Shown here piece after piece: positions 1-12,151 of a stretch of 64,000 nucleotides of DNA (position 1 is its first letter; every line of letters begins with the position of its first letter). The stretch comes from Pseudomonas poae (GTDB taxonomy: Bacteria; Pseudomonadota; Gammaproteobacteria; Pseudomonadales; Pseudomonadaceae). The notes beneath the pieces are model-generated. The model saw only the letters and a program-made list of their open reading frames with translations. It searched no databases and had not been told where the DNA came from. Both the position numbers and the translations under genes were made by a program. The stretch lies in contig CP110972.1 in assembly GCA_028869255.1 (NCBI GenBank), positions 191,001 through 255,000 on the forward strand. Reading direction: 5' to 3'.

Positions 1-33
1 CCTGCAGCCGGTCTAGAGATCAAATCAGATCAC

Positions 34-124
34 TGTGGGAGCCGGGCTTGCCCGCGATGACGGTGTGTCTGGCGACCATTGTATCGACTGCCAGGCCGCT
101 ATCGCGGGCAAGCCCGCTCCCACA
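34..124. repeat. REP palindrome pair
   Basis: Two inverted REP units. The left arm reads GTGGGAGCCGGGCTTGCCCGCGAT and the right arm is its near-perfect reverse complement, separated by a spacer of about 40 bases. It lies just downstream of mltF on the minus strand, the usual extragenic position, and may act as a transcript-end hairpin. Confidence 0.85.
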
Positions 125-150
125 GGGGGCTGGGGTGTTTGGGAGAATGT

Positions 151-1899
<1,749 letters not shown>

Positions 1900-4800
1900 A
1901 TGTTGATCCTGCGCGGCGCTCCTGCCCTTTCTGCCTTTCGCCACAGCAAACTCCTTGAGCAACTGAGCCAGAAGGTTCCAGCTGTTACAGGCCTGTATGC
2001 TGAATTTGCTCACTTCGCCGACGTTACCGGCGTCTTGACCGCCGACGAACAGCAAGTGCTCGCACGCCTTCTGAAGTACGGCCCCAGCGTTCCTGTTCAA
2101 GAGCCGAGCGGCCGCTTGTTCCTGGTTCTGCCACGGTTCGGCACCATCTCGCCCTGGTCGAGCAAGGCCAGCGATATTGCGCGTAACTGCGGCCTTTCGA
2201 GCATCCAGCGTCTGGAACGCGGTATTGCCTTCTATGTAGCAGGGCAGTTCAGCGACGCCGAGGCCGAGCTGATCGCCAGCAGCCTGCACGACCGCATGAC
2301 CCAGATCATCGTCAGCCAGCTGGAACAGGCTGCCGGCCTGTTCAGCCACGCCGAACCCAAGCCGCTGACCGCGATTGACGTGCTCGGCGGTGGCCGCGCC
2401 GCCCTCGAGAAGGCCAACACCGAACTGGGCCTGGCGCTCGCCGAAGACGAGATCGACTACTTGGTCAATGCCTTCAACGGCTTGAAGCGCAACCCGCACG
2501 ACATCGAACTGATGATGTTCGCCCAGGCCAACTCCGAGCACTGCCGTCACAAGATCTTCAACGCCAGTTGGGATATCGACGGCGAAAGCCAGGAAAAAGC
2601 CTGTTCGGCATGATCAAGAACACCTACGTGATGCACAGCGAAGGTGTTCTGTCGGCTTATAAAGACAACGCCTCGGTGATCGTCGGCTCCGTCGCCGGGC
2701 GTTTCTTCCCGGACCCTGAAACCCGCCAGTACGGCGCGGTGCAGGAGCCGGTGCATATCCTGATGAAGGTTGAAACCCACAACCACCCGACCGCGATTGC
2801 CCCGTTCCCGGGCGCAGCCACCGGTTCCGGCGGCGAAATCCGCGACGAAGGTGCAACCGGTCGTGGCGCCAAGCCTAAGGCGGGCCTTACCGGTTTTACC
2901 GTGTCCAACTTGCAGATCCCGGGCTTCGAACAGCCGTGGGAAGTGCCGTACGGCAAGCCTGAGCGCATTGTTACCGCGCTGGACATCATGATCGAAGGCC
3001 CGCTGGGCGGCGCCGCGTTCAACAACGAATTCGGGCGTCCGGCGCTGACCGGCTACTTCCGTACCTTCGAGCAATCCATCACCACCCCGCGTGGCGATGA
3101 AGTGCGCGGCTACCACAAGCCGATCATGTTGGCCGGCGGCATGGGCAACATCCGTGAAGAACACGTCAAGAAAGGCGAGATCCTGGTCGGCTCCAAGCTG
3201 ATCGTGCTCGGCGGCCCGGCCATGCTCATCGGCCTGGGTGGCGGCGCAGCTTCCTCCATGGCCACCGGCACCAGCTCGGCGGACCTGGACTTCGCTTCCG
3301 TACAGCGCGAAAACCCAGAGATGGAGCGTCGCTGCCAGGAAGTCATCGACCGTTGCTGGCAGTTGGGTGATAAAAACCCGATCAGCTTCATCCACGACGT
3401 CGGCGCCGGTGGTTTGTCCAACGCTTTCCCGGAACTGGTCAACGATGGCGACCGTGGTGGCCGTTTCGAACTGCGCAACATTCCAAACGACGAGCCGGGC
3501 ATGGCCCCGCACGAAATCTGGAGCAACGAATCCCAGGAACGGTACGTGCTGGCGGTTGGCGCCGAAGACTTCGCGCGCTTCCAGGCCATCTGCGAACGCG
3601 AGCGCTGCCCGTTTGCCGTGGTCGGCGAAGCCACTGCCGAGCCGCAGCTGACCGTGACCGACAGCCACTTCGGCAACAGCCCGGTCGACATGCCACTCGA
3701 AGTGCTGCTGGGCAAAGCCCCGCGTATGCACCGTTCGGCGGTACGTGAAGCCGAGCTAGGCGATGACTTCGACCCAAGCCCACTCGACCTGGCCGACAGC
3801 ATCGAACGCGTGCTGCACCACCCGGCCGTGGCGAGCAAAAGCTTCCTGATCACCATCGGCGACCGCACCATCACCGGCCTGGTGGCCCGTGACCAAATGG
3901 TCGGCCCGTGGCAGGTTCCGGTGGCCGACGTTGCCGTCACCGCCACCAGCTTCGACGTGTACACCGGCGAAGCCATGGCCATGGGCGAGCGTACGCCGCT
4001 GGCCCTGCTGGACGCCCCGGCGTCGGGCCGCATGGCCATTGGTGAAACCCTCACCAACATCGCCGCGTCGCGCATCGGCAAGCTGTCCGACATCAAACTG
4101 TCGGCCAACTGGATGTCTGCTGCCGGTCACCCGGGTGAAGATGCACGCCTGTACGACACCGTCAAAGCGGTCGGCATGGAACTGTGCCCTGAGCTGGGTA
4201 TCACCATTCCGGTGGGCAAGGACTCGATGTCCATGGCCACCCGTTGGAACGAGGACGGTGTCGACAAGACTGTAACGTCGCCGCTGTCGCTGATCGTTAC
4301 CGGTTTTGCGCCGGTCACCGACATCCGCCAGACCCTCACCCCGCAACTGCGTATGGACAAGGGCACCACCGATCTGATCCTGATCGACCTGGGTCGTGGC
4401 CAGAACCGCATGGGCGCCTCGATCCTCGCGCAAACCCACGGCAAACTCGGCAAGCACGCGCCGGACGTGGATGACGCCGAAGACCTGAAAGCCTTCTTCG
4501 CCGTGATCCAGGGCCTGAATGCCGACGGTCACCTGCTGGCGTACCACGACCGTTCCGACGGTGGTTTGCTGACCAGCGTGGTCGAGATGGCGTTCGCCGG
4601 TCACTGCGGCCTGAACATCGTGCTCGACAGCGTTGCCGAGGATGCATCCGAGATCAACGGCATCCTGTTCAACGAAGAGTTGGGTGCGGTGATCCAGGTT
4701 CGCCAGGACGCTACCCCGGACGTACTCGCACAGTTCAGCGCCGCTGGCCTGGACGACTGCGTGGCGGTGATCGGCCAGCCGATCAACAACGGTGAAATCA

Positions 4801-5795
4801 ACATCTCCTTCAATGGCGATACCGTGTTCGCCGGCCAGCGCCGCTTGTTGCAACGCCAGTGGGCCGAGACCAGCTACCAGATCCAACGCCTGCGTGATAA
4901 CGCCGATTGCGCCGAGCAGGAATTCGACGTGATCCTGGAAGAAGAAAACCCGGGCCTGAGCACCACGCTCAGCTTCGACGTCAACCAGGACATCGCCGCG
5001 CCTTACATCAAAAAAGGCATCCGCCCACAAGTTGCCGTACTGCGTGAGCAGGGCGTCAACGGCCAGGTAGAAATGGCGGCCGCGTTCGACCGCGCCGGCT
5101 TCAATGCGATTGACGTGCACATGAGCGACATCCTCGCCGGTCGCGTCGACCTCAACGAATTCAAAGGCCTTGTAGCCTGCGGCGGTTTCTCCTACGGCGA
5201 CGTGCTGGGTGCCGGTGAAGGCTGGGCCAAGTCGGCCCTGTTCAACAGCCGTGCCCGCGATGCGTTCCAGGGCTTCTTCGAGCGTAACGACAGCTTCACC
5301 CTGGGTGTGTGCAACGGTTGCCAGATGATGTCCAACCTCAGCGAACTGATCCCGGGCAGCGAGTTCTGGCCGCACTTTGTGCGTAACCGTTCCGAGCAGT
5401 TCGAAGCCCGTGTGGCCATGGTGCAGGTGCAGGAGTCGAACTCGATCTTCCTGCAAGGCATGGCCGGTTCGCGCATGCCGATCGCTATCGCGCACGGCGA
5501 AGGCCATGCCGAGTTCGCCAACGAAGAAGCCTTGCTCGAAGCCGACCTGTCCGGTTGCGTGGCGATGCGTTTCGTCGACAACCATGGCAAGGTCACCGAG
5601 AGCTACCCGGCCAACCCGAACGGCTCGCCGCGCGGGATCACCGGCCTTACCAGCCGCGACGGCCGCGTGACCATCATGATGCCGCACCCGGAGCGTGTAT
5701 TCCGCGCCGTGCAGAACTCGTGGCGCCCGGAAGAGTGGGACGAGGACGGCGCGTGGATGCGCATGTTCCGCAACGCCCGCGTGTGGGTGAACTAA
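1900..5795 (+). CDS. purL: Phosphoribosylformylglycinamidine synthase (frameshifted here)
   Basis: PurL converts FGAR to FGAM with glutamine and ATP, the fourth step of de novo purine synthesis. It is the large single-chain form: an N-terminal PurS-like part, two AIR-synthase-type domains (for example [14 protein letters not shown]) and a C-terminal glutamine amidotransferase domain with nucleophile Cys1138 in GVCNGCQ and the MPHPER motif near the end. In this sequence the frame breaks at the A5 run 2594-2598. The first frame reads [10 protein letters not shown] and stops at 2613; the rest continues in another frame as [11 protein letters not shown]. One extra A restores [13 protein letters not shown] and gives 1298 residues, the family length. 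Sequencing error is the likeliest explanation because every motif beyond it is intact. Confidence 0.93.
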
Positions 5796-5799
5796 GGCA

Positions 5800-6111
5800 G
5801 TGTTCAAGCTGGCCTTTTTTGTGCCCGACAGCCATGTGGAGACGGTGAAAACCGCCGTCTTCGCCGCTGGCGGCGGGCGCATCGGCGACTACGACAGCTG
5901 CGCCTGGCAAGTGCTGGGCCGCGGCCAGTTTCGCGCGTTGGACGGCAGCCAGCCGTTTATCGGGCAGGTTGGCCAGGTTGAGGAGGTCGAAGAATGGAAG
6001 GTCGAGCTGGTGGTGGCCGATGAGCTGATCAAGGCGGTTGTGGCCGCGTTGAAGCTCAGCCACCCATATGAAACACCGGCTTATGAAGTGTGGCAGCTGG
6101 CGGATTTCTGA
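5800..6111 (+). CDS. NIF3-like small protein
   Basis: A 103-residue protein resembling the short NIF3/YqfO-related proteins of proteobacteria, with a small alpha/beta fold similar to CutA1/PII proteins (FKLAFFVPDSH start, HPYETPAYEVW near the end). That HPYETPAY signature is typical of this family. The biochemical role is unknown. It starts with GTG four bases after the purL stop, so it is probably co-transcribed with purL. A strong terminator follows at 6132-6166. Confidence 0.85.
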   Translation: MFKLAFFVPDSHVETVKTAVFAAGGGRIGDYDSCAWQVLGRGQFRALDGSQPFIGQVGQVEEVEEWKVELVVADELIKAVVAALKLSHPYETPAYEVWQLADF

Positions 6112-6131
6112 TCCGCTGGCTGTAAAACAGG

Positions 6132-6166
6132 AAACCCGCTGGGCCCTTACGGCCAGCGGGTTTTTT
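6132..6166 (+). terminator. Rho-independent terminator of purL unit
   Basis: A GC-rich stem, AACCCGCTGG pairing with CCAGCGGGTT around a short loop, is followed by six T residues. It ends the purL transcript and lies 15 bases from the convergent stop codon of the minus-strand toxin gene, so it also insulates the two units. Confidence 0.9.
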
Positions 6167-6180
6167 GTTGGGTGCAGTCT

Positions 6181-9100
6181 TTACTTCGCAGGAGTCAGTT
6201 TTACCTCTGCCTCAAGCATTTTGAACAAGGGGAACAGCTGCTTGTAACGTTTTTCCTTTTTGCCCCAGCGATCGATGAAAAACATTCCGTTGTCGTCCAC
6301 TTGAATCGGCGTGGTGACGATTTCTCCCGTACTGGAGCGATGTACCAGCCGGGTTTCCGCTCTCGATGGCCGCTCGATCAGATAGTCCCCGGGGCGGGTC
6401 AGTTTCGACCGGTCAACCGGTACGAAGGCGATGGGGGGCGGATAGCCGGTTTTGCCGACTTCGAGCTTGAAGTCACTGCGCATGGCAACCGACGTGAGGC
6501 TGTCGAGATCGCTTTCCCAGTAGCCTTGGTGAATGCCTCGGGCAAGTGCCGGCGTGCTATCCCGCACATTCAGGCTGACGGCACCCAGCATTTCGGCCAG
6601 CCCCGGCACGCCATCGTTGTTATTGGTATGGGCGCTGCCGACAAAAGCGATCCATTGGTGCGGGCCTTGCGCCGCCTGGTCGGCTTCGATGACCCTGGTG
6701 GCGAAATAACTGAACATCTGGTTTCGCGACAGCTTGGTCGACGACGGCCCTTTGAGGTGATAGCTGGCGGCGCAGTCCAGGGCCCGCACGCGAATGCCAT
6801 ATTTATTCGCGGCCTGCACCACTTGAGTGTAGGTGTCGGGGCCGCTGTACCCCCGCATATGCCCTTGATCCTGACTGTTGAGATAAGCCTTGAGGCGGTC
6901 GGGCATGCGCTGGGTACGGTGGAACAGATCCAGCTCGGCCTGATGCATATCGGTGAGCAGGTGTTCGACATAGAGGGTCTTGAAGCCGGCCTCCTTGAGG
7001 GTTTTCATTTGCGTTCTGAGGAACCCCTTGCTGGCTTCATGACCATGGCCTTCCCCGATCAGTAACCCGGACAGCCGGCTTTCGCTGACCTGTTGGATAA
7101 ACGCTTGCGGTGTGGTGGTTGCCGTGACCACCGGCAGTGTCGGCCGGGCGGGCGGTACATAGTCGGTGAAGAAGGTTTTGGCGCTGGTGTTCAACCGTGA
7201 GCGTGTGTCGATGAATGAGTCGTAGGCGGGCTTGCGTGATTTGGTCAGCAGCCCGAATGAGCTGTCCAGGCCATGGGGCTCCCGCGCCAGCTGGCCGATA
7301 TCGTCGATGAAGGCCGGCGCTATGTCGAATTCGCTGAAGTGTTCAACGACAGGGGTGGGCACCGATACAGGCGGTGGGGCAAGCTCGGCCGCCTTGTAGG
7401 CGGTAGGCAGGGTCATAAGGTAGTCGCCCTTGGCTTGGGCGTCGCCGGGTATCGAGCCAGGCGTATCAATACGAATGCCCACGGGCTGGTCCGTGCCGAC
7501 ATCTTCAATGCGCAGTGCGACAGCGTCATGCAGGTCTGCCATGCCTGGCGTCTGCTCGAACGTGCGCAGGCGCGACGGCTCTACCAGAGCCACCCAGCGT
7601 TCCTGCGGGGTGTTGGCCATATCTGCTTCGATGGCCTTATGCGAGTAGAAATTTCTCAGGCGGTTGTTGCGTGGCGTGGTGGGCGGCGTGTCGCCCAGGA
7701 TCAGGGCGCTGTCCAGTTGGTAGGACGTCGACACGTCCAGTGCCTTGATCGCCAGGCCTTTTTCTCGCGCCTTGCTGACCAGCGCCAGATACGAGTAGGG
7801 CGCGTTCGATGCAAAGCCCATGGCCTTGTCGACGGTTTTCAAGTGCAACTGAATATGGCGCCAGGATTGTCCGCTGTTGAGTTTCTCCAGTTTTTTGCTG
7901 AACACATCCCCCGGCAAGTATTCCAGGTACAGCGTTTTGAAGCCCCGTTGAATCAGGGTATCCAGGTTGTCGATCAGCACCTGTTTGCCGGCAATGGAGC
8001 CGGGGAGGGCGCCGACGATCAAGTGCTTGTTGCCGCTGAACGCCTCGCTGCCAAGCAGTTGGGCGAATGAGGCACTGGCCTCGACAGTCGGCACACTCGT
8101 CACCGCAGGCAATGGCACAAACGCCTGGTAAAACGCCTGGGCGTCGGTGGCCAGGCGCGACACCTGCTCCTGATACGCACCCCGTGCCTTGCGCAGGTGC
8201 TGCACGGTCTGATCCAACTGCATTTGCGCAGGGAGTTGCATCACATCGGCAGACAGGATCAGCTTGCTTTTCATCTGCGGGTCGAGGATGGATTCAACGT
8301 CACGCCAATGTTTCGCAGGGACTCCGTAATCCAGAAGGGGGCCGGGGGTTTGCGGCAAGGTTTCATATTTGGGCGCGCCCCCGGCCAACCCGCTGCGTAC
8401 CCACACGCCTTGAGCATCGGGCTCGGCCAGGCGGGCGGTAGACACCAGGTTGCCGCTGGCAGGATCAACGCGATGCAGCAAATACCGGCCTAGCGCATCC
8501 GGGGTAGTGGGCGCCCATAACGCCTGGCCATCGAAGATAACCGGTTGCATGCCTTGCGGGGTGGGCGACGCGGTTTCCAGTTGGTTGATCAGCTGCATCG
8601 TACGTCTTTGCCCGGTATCGGCAGCACTCAGGCGCAGCGGTTTGGCCACGGGGTTGAGTGAGCGCAGGGCGGGGCGTAGATCGGTAAACAGCGCCCCGGC
8701 GCTGTTGAACAGGTAGCCGAGGAAATGCTCGAAGGCGGCCGAGGTGTCGCCCTGGTTGTAGGCATGCCAGGCCAGCATGGCGTCCTTGAAGGCCAGTAAC
8801 AGGCCGACACTCAGGCTCAGCACCGGAAACGGCGCCGTGGCAACCGCCGCTACCCACTCGATGCAGGTCCAGAGAATGCCGGTGATCATCTGTGTGCGGC
8901 TTACGGTGGTGGCTTCAACGTCGTCTATGCGGCGTTGCAGTTTCATGTTGTACAGCGCCTGGCGCATATCGGTCACCGGCGCAACGCCGCGGGTGGTGTC
9001 GTAGCGCGCCGGGCTGACGTTGGTTTTGTCCAGCTGGTCGGGGAGGTTGCGTCTGGCATCTTCAAGGAAGTTGCGAACCCGCGTGCGCGATTGCACACCC

Positions 9101-11925
9101 ACCCGTTCGGTGAGGTAATCCACCATGCCCGGCTGCTTTTTCAACAGGTAATTGAACAGCCGTGCCTCGCGAAAGCTGATGCCATCGGGGGCATGCGGGG
9201 TGTAGAGCATCACGGGGTTGTCAGCGTGGGTGAACAGCCAGGCACCGATGACCCAATCGCCATCGATCATCAGGCGATGGATGGCGTAGCGGTTGCGGGT
9301 CTGCACCGAGGTGTCGCCCATGCCGGCGATGCACTGGTCCAGCCATTGCTGGTCAACCCCGGCGATATGGCCTTGCAGGTGGTGCTCGAGGGCGGCGATT
9401 TGTAATTGCCATTGGGTGATGGCCAGTACGGTTCTGCGGCGCAGGTCATAAGAGGGCTCGCGGTTGTTCAGCAGCGTGTCCCGCACCTTTTTGATGTAGC
9501 GTTCGCCGATCCACACGCCTGTGATCGAGCGCGCCACGTTTTGTGCGGTCAGTGGCCTCAGGTCGATGCCTTGCGGGCCTCTGAAGCGTGCCGAGTGGGA
9601 GAATTTTTCGTCGATAAACCCCACGCCATCTGCGTAGCCGTCGCGATACAGCTGGGTATAGGTTTGCGGCGCAGGTGTCCACACACCGATCAGCGCGGGC
9701 GGTGAGTAGGCCCATACGCTGTTGGGGTCGACATCGTTGCCTGGCCGACCTAGCAACTGGTTCAAACGCAGCCGCGCCTGTTGGTGCACGTAGCTGTCGA
9801 AGCTTGGGAAGCTGGCTTCCGAAAACGCCTGGGCGTTGTAGGCTCGCAGTGTGTTGTCGGCGTTTTCGTTCAGCGTCAGCAGTGTTTTTCTCTGTTCGGC
9901 GCTGGCCGAGCGAAACCACAGCGGCGTGCTGAAGTCATAGTCATCCACGCGCGTGCGCAGCGCATGCTCGGCCATTGATTGCAGGCAGGCCTGATAGCTT
10001 GATGCCGTATTGAAGGTGACCTCCTGGTGTTCCTGGTCATGGGGCTTGAAGCCCAGGTCGGCCAGCACGGTGTTCATGGTGCCGCGAAAGCGCATGGGCA
10101 GGCGCGTGATCAGGTAATCGGTGAGGCTGCCGGAAGCCGCCTCCACGCCGTTATCCACAGCCCAGCCCAGGATATGGGCCTGGCACAGCGCTTCGCTGTC
10201 GAAGGCCATGAATTGCTGCGCACGCGGTGCCTGCGGAGTGCACAGCAACACGCGCTTGATTGTGCCGGTGCTATCGGCCTGGCGCAGTGCCCACAGGTCC
10301 AGCAGTTGCGCGCCATGCAGGGACAGCGCGCCGGAGCCCAGGCTGGCGGCGCTCAGGTGCGGGTCGCTGCCGGCGCGCAGGCGCTGGATCAACTGGAAGT
10401 CATCGTCGCTCAAGTGGCTTTGCAGCACGGCGGTGTAGGCCAGTGCATTGATCCGCCGGTCCAGCATCTGTTCGATGGCCTGCCTGAGCGCGGGACGGCC
10501 ATGCAGGTCCTGTTGCACCTGGGCAAAATCGATACGCGGCTGCAGGGTGTTCAGCTGCTTGGCGAGCCAGGTGGGGGTGAGGTCGTTGTACGCCTCGGGC
10601 AGTGCTGCACCGTGATAAGTCAGCGTGGTGTTTTGCACAAAGTCCGAGCCCGGCAATTCGTCGCCGGTGTGCAGGCCACGCAGGGCCAGGTCGATCAGGT
10701 TGCGCTGTTGTTCATAAGGGCCCAGGCCGGGCATCTCACGTCGGGTGGTGACCAACAGGTGCTCGGGCTGTAGGTCGTCAATCTCCAACTCGTCGCTCAA
10801 GCGCTCACGCCACTGATGGGCGGCCAGGGTGTGGGGTGTGGCGGCTGGGCCGAGCAGGTCAAGCAGCGTCTGGCGCGCTTGGTCGTACTGCCCCAGATGT
10901 ACCGCCAGTTCGGCACGCCGGGTTTCGCTGGCGCTGCGATACCAGTCAGGCGCAGTCTGACGCAGGTGGCGTTCGAGCAGGGCCTGGGCGCGCAGTTCAA
11001 GGCGGGCGCTGAAGTCGGGCGGGGTCGTGGTGATGGCGGTGTCGAGGGCGCTGTGTAATTGGGCCGGGTCGCGACTCGGGTTGTCGGCGAAGCTCAGCGC
11101 GTAATCGATATCCTGCGTGCGCTTGTCCACCTGGGTATCGAACAGGTGCTCGAACAGCGGCTTTTCGTTGATGCTTGCCAGCGCCAGCGGCCAGATGCCC
11201 GCCGCCGTCAGGGTGTGGTAACGCCGGGGCAGCAACATCATGAACTCATGGCGGCTGTTGGGGTGGTTGATGAGTTGCAGCAGGCGCTCGTTGAGTTCGC
11301 CCAGTGAGTCGAACGCTTCAATGCCCCGCACCGGTGTGAACAACAGCACCCGCCCGACAGCTTCGGTGGCGGTCAACGACGTAACGCTCGGGCTGTTGTT
11401 TTGCGTAGCGACAAAGGCGCCCGCCAGCTCGATGGTTTTATCCTGATAGTCGAACCTCAGGGCATACAGGCCCGGCCGCAGGGAAGGGGCCGACCGCACC
11501 TGCGCCAGCATCGCGCTGTCTTGCGGGTGCAGCAGACGATCCTGAACACCCAGCCGTGCCTCGTACTCCAAGGCCGTAAGTCCCGCCGCGTCGATCAGGA
11601 ACGACTTGCGTGAGGCGCCGTTGATCGGCTCGCGCAGGTCCATGTCCAGCAGCTCGGCGTTGAGACTGCGCTTGAGTGTGTCGACCAGTGCTTGCCCTTG
11701 TGTGCTGTGCAAGTCACTGCCGGACAACGCTGCGTAAAGTTTGCGGCTCTTGGCGAGTAGGGTTTGGTAATGGGTTTTGAGCAGCTTGTTCACACGCTCC
11801 AGATAAGCCTGCTCGGCAGACGGTTGGTGCTCGGGCAGCAACTGTGCCGGGCTCAGAAACAGGTGGCCGCCGATCTGGTGGAGCGAGCCTTTGATATCTT
11901 CGAATGACAAGGTGGAAGTGCTCAT
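6181..11925 (-). CDS. Giant dermonecrotic/membrane-targeted toxin-like protein
   Basis: A protein of about 1914 residues. I chose the ATG at 11925 because GGAGAA sits 7 bases upstream; an ATG at 11940 would add five residues but has no ribosome site. The first ~1000 residues are mostly helical and resemble the large Pseudomonas proteins annotated with a dermonecrotic-toxin N-terminal domain (DUF6543-like). A hydrophobic stretch at about 1013-1045 could insert into membrane. The C-terminus holds two related units of about 250 residues (about 1250-1515 and 1570-1855) resembling ChaN/EreA/Tiki-type hydrolases. The second has GEGHGH (about 1624), LYVEHL, RALD and VGSAHTN (about 1762); the first has lost these Glu/His residues. 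No signal peptide, secretion partner or immunity gene is evident. Toxin function is inferred from domain resemblance only. Confidence 0.75.
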   Translation of the reverse strand: MSTSTLSFEDIKGSLHQIGGHLFLSPAQLLPEHQPSAEQAYLERVNKLLKTHYQTLLAKSRKLYAALSGSDLHSTQGQALVDTLKRSLNAELLDMDLREPINGASRKSFLIDAAGLTALEYEARLGVQDRLLHPQDSAMLAQVRSAPSLRPGLYALRFDYQDKTIELAGAFVATQNNSPSVTSLTATEAVGRVLLFTPVRGIEAFDSLGELNERLLQLINHPNSRHEFMMLLPRRYHTLTAAGIWPLALASINEKPLFEHLFDTQVDKRTQDIDYALSFADNPSRDPAQLHSALDTAITTTPPDFSARLELRAQALLERHLRQTAPDWYRSASETRRAELAVHLGQYDQARQTLLDLLGPAATPHTLAAHQWRERLSDELEIDDLQPEHLLVTTRREMPGLGPYEQQRNLIDLALRGLHTGDELPGSDFVQNTTLTYHGAALPEAYNDLTPTWLAKQLNTLQPRIDFAQVQQDLHGRPALRQAIEQMLDRRINALAYTAVLQSHLSDDDFQLIQRLRAGSDPHLSAASLGSGALSLHGAQLLDLWALRQADSTGTIKRVLLCTPQAPRAQQFMAFDSEALCQAHILGWAVDNGVEAASGSLTDYLITRLPMRFRGTMNTVLADLGFKPHDQEHQEVTFNTASSYQACLQSMAEHALRTRVDDYDFSTPLWFRSASAEQRKTLLTLNENADNTLRAYNAQAFSEASFPSFDSYVHQQARLRLNQLLGRPGNDVDPNSVWAYSPPALIGVWTPAPQTYTQLYRDGYADGVGFIDEKFSHSARFRGPQGIDLRPLTAQNVARSITGVWIGERYIKKVRDTLLNNREPSYDLRRRTVLAITQWQLQIAALEHHLQGHIAGVDQQWLDQCIAGMGDTSVQTRNRYAIHRLMIDGDWVIGAWLFTHADNPVMLYTPHAPDGISFREARLFNYLLKKQPGMVDYLTERVGVQSRTRVRNFLEDARRNLPDQLDKTNVSPARYDTTRGVAPVTDMRQALYNMKLQRRIDDVEATTVSRTQMITGILWTCIEWVAAVATAPFPVLSLSVGLLLAFKDAMLAWHAYNQGDTSAAFEHFLGYLFNSAGALFTDLRPALRSLNPVAKPLRLSAADTGQRRTMQLINQLETASPTPQGMQPVIFDGQALWAPTTPDALGRYLLHRVDPASGNLVSTARLAEPDAQGVWVRSGLAGGAPKYETLPQTPGPLLDYGVPAKHWRDVESILDPQMKSKLILSADVMQLPAQMQLDQTVQHLRKARGAYQEQVSRLATDAQAFYQAFVPLPAVTSVPTVEASASFAQLLGSEAFSGNKHLIVGALPGSIAGKQVLIDNLDTLIQRGFKTLYLEYLPGDVFSKKLEKLNSGQSWRHIQLHLKTVDKAMGFASNAPYSYLALVSKAREKGLAIKALDVSTSYQLDSALILGDTPPTTPRNNRLRNFYSHKAIEADMANTPQERWVALVEPSRLRTFEQTPGMADLHDAVALRIEDVGTDQPVGIRIDTPGSIPGDAQAKGDYLMTLPTAYKAAELAPPPVSVPTPVVEHFSEFDIAPAFIDDIGQLAREPHGLDSSFGLLTKSRKPAYDSFIDTRSRLNTSAKTFFTDYVPPARPTLPVVTATTTPQAFIQQVSESRLSGLLIGEGHGHEASKGFLRTQMKTLKEAGFKTLYVEHLLTDMHQAELDLFHRTQRMPDRLKAYLNSQDQGHMRGYSGPDTYTQVVQAANKYGIRVRALDCAASYHLKGPSSTKLSRNQMFSYFATRVIEADQAAQGPHQWIAFVGSAHTNNNDGVPGLAEMLGAVSLNVRDSTPALARGIHQGYWESDLDSLTSVAMRSDFKLEVGKTGYPPPIAFVPVDRSKLTRPGDYLIERPSRAETRLVHRSSTGEIVTTPIQVDDNGMFFIDRWGKKEKRYKQLFPLFKMLEAEVKLTPAK

Positions 11926-12151
11926 CGGCACATTCTCCATGCTAAGGGTTAGAGGCCTTAGCTTGGGGAAGGGGACGGGGGATGGGGCTGTAGATAGATA
12001 GTCGTGTTGTAAGGAGTTTTCCTACGAGGCTTTCAGGTTGTCCCTCGGAACTGGCTTGAATAGTCTTCGTGGGTCGCTGCCAATTCAGCGACCGGGACTG
12101 CAAGCCCGCCGAAATTATGTTGGAGCTCATAAGCGCCGCTATAATCGTGGC
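11926..12151. other. Intergenic region upstream of toxin gene and leader RNA
   Basis: This holds the promoter regions of the minus-strand toxin gene and the plus-strand DUF6124-like gene. A TATAAT at 12140-12145 is a good -10 candidate for the plus strand, though a clear -35 at 16-18 bases is lacking. The same bases lie inside a small hairpin, AAGCGCC (12131-12137) with GGCGCTT (12149-12155), so promoter and terminator-like features overlap. No gene is seen. Confidence 0.45.

Noticed and set aside
34..124. CRISPR-like regularly spaced repeats
   Set aside because: The repeated palindromes here and elsewhere are isolated REP pairs with variable arms and no array of equal spacers; no cas gene is in the window.
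3756..5882. 708-codon minus-strand frame over purL
   Set aside because: A shadow frame: low-complexity Gly/Ala/Val/His composition, no motifs, and fully antisense to PurL motifs.
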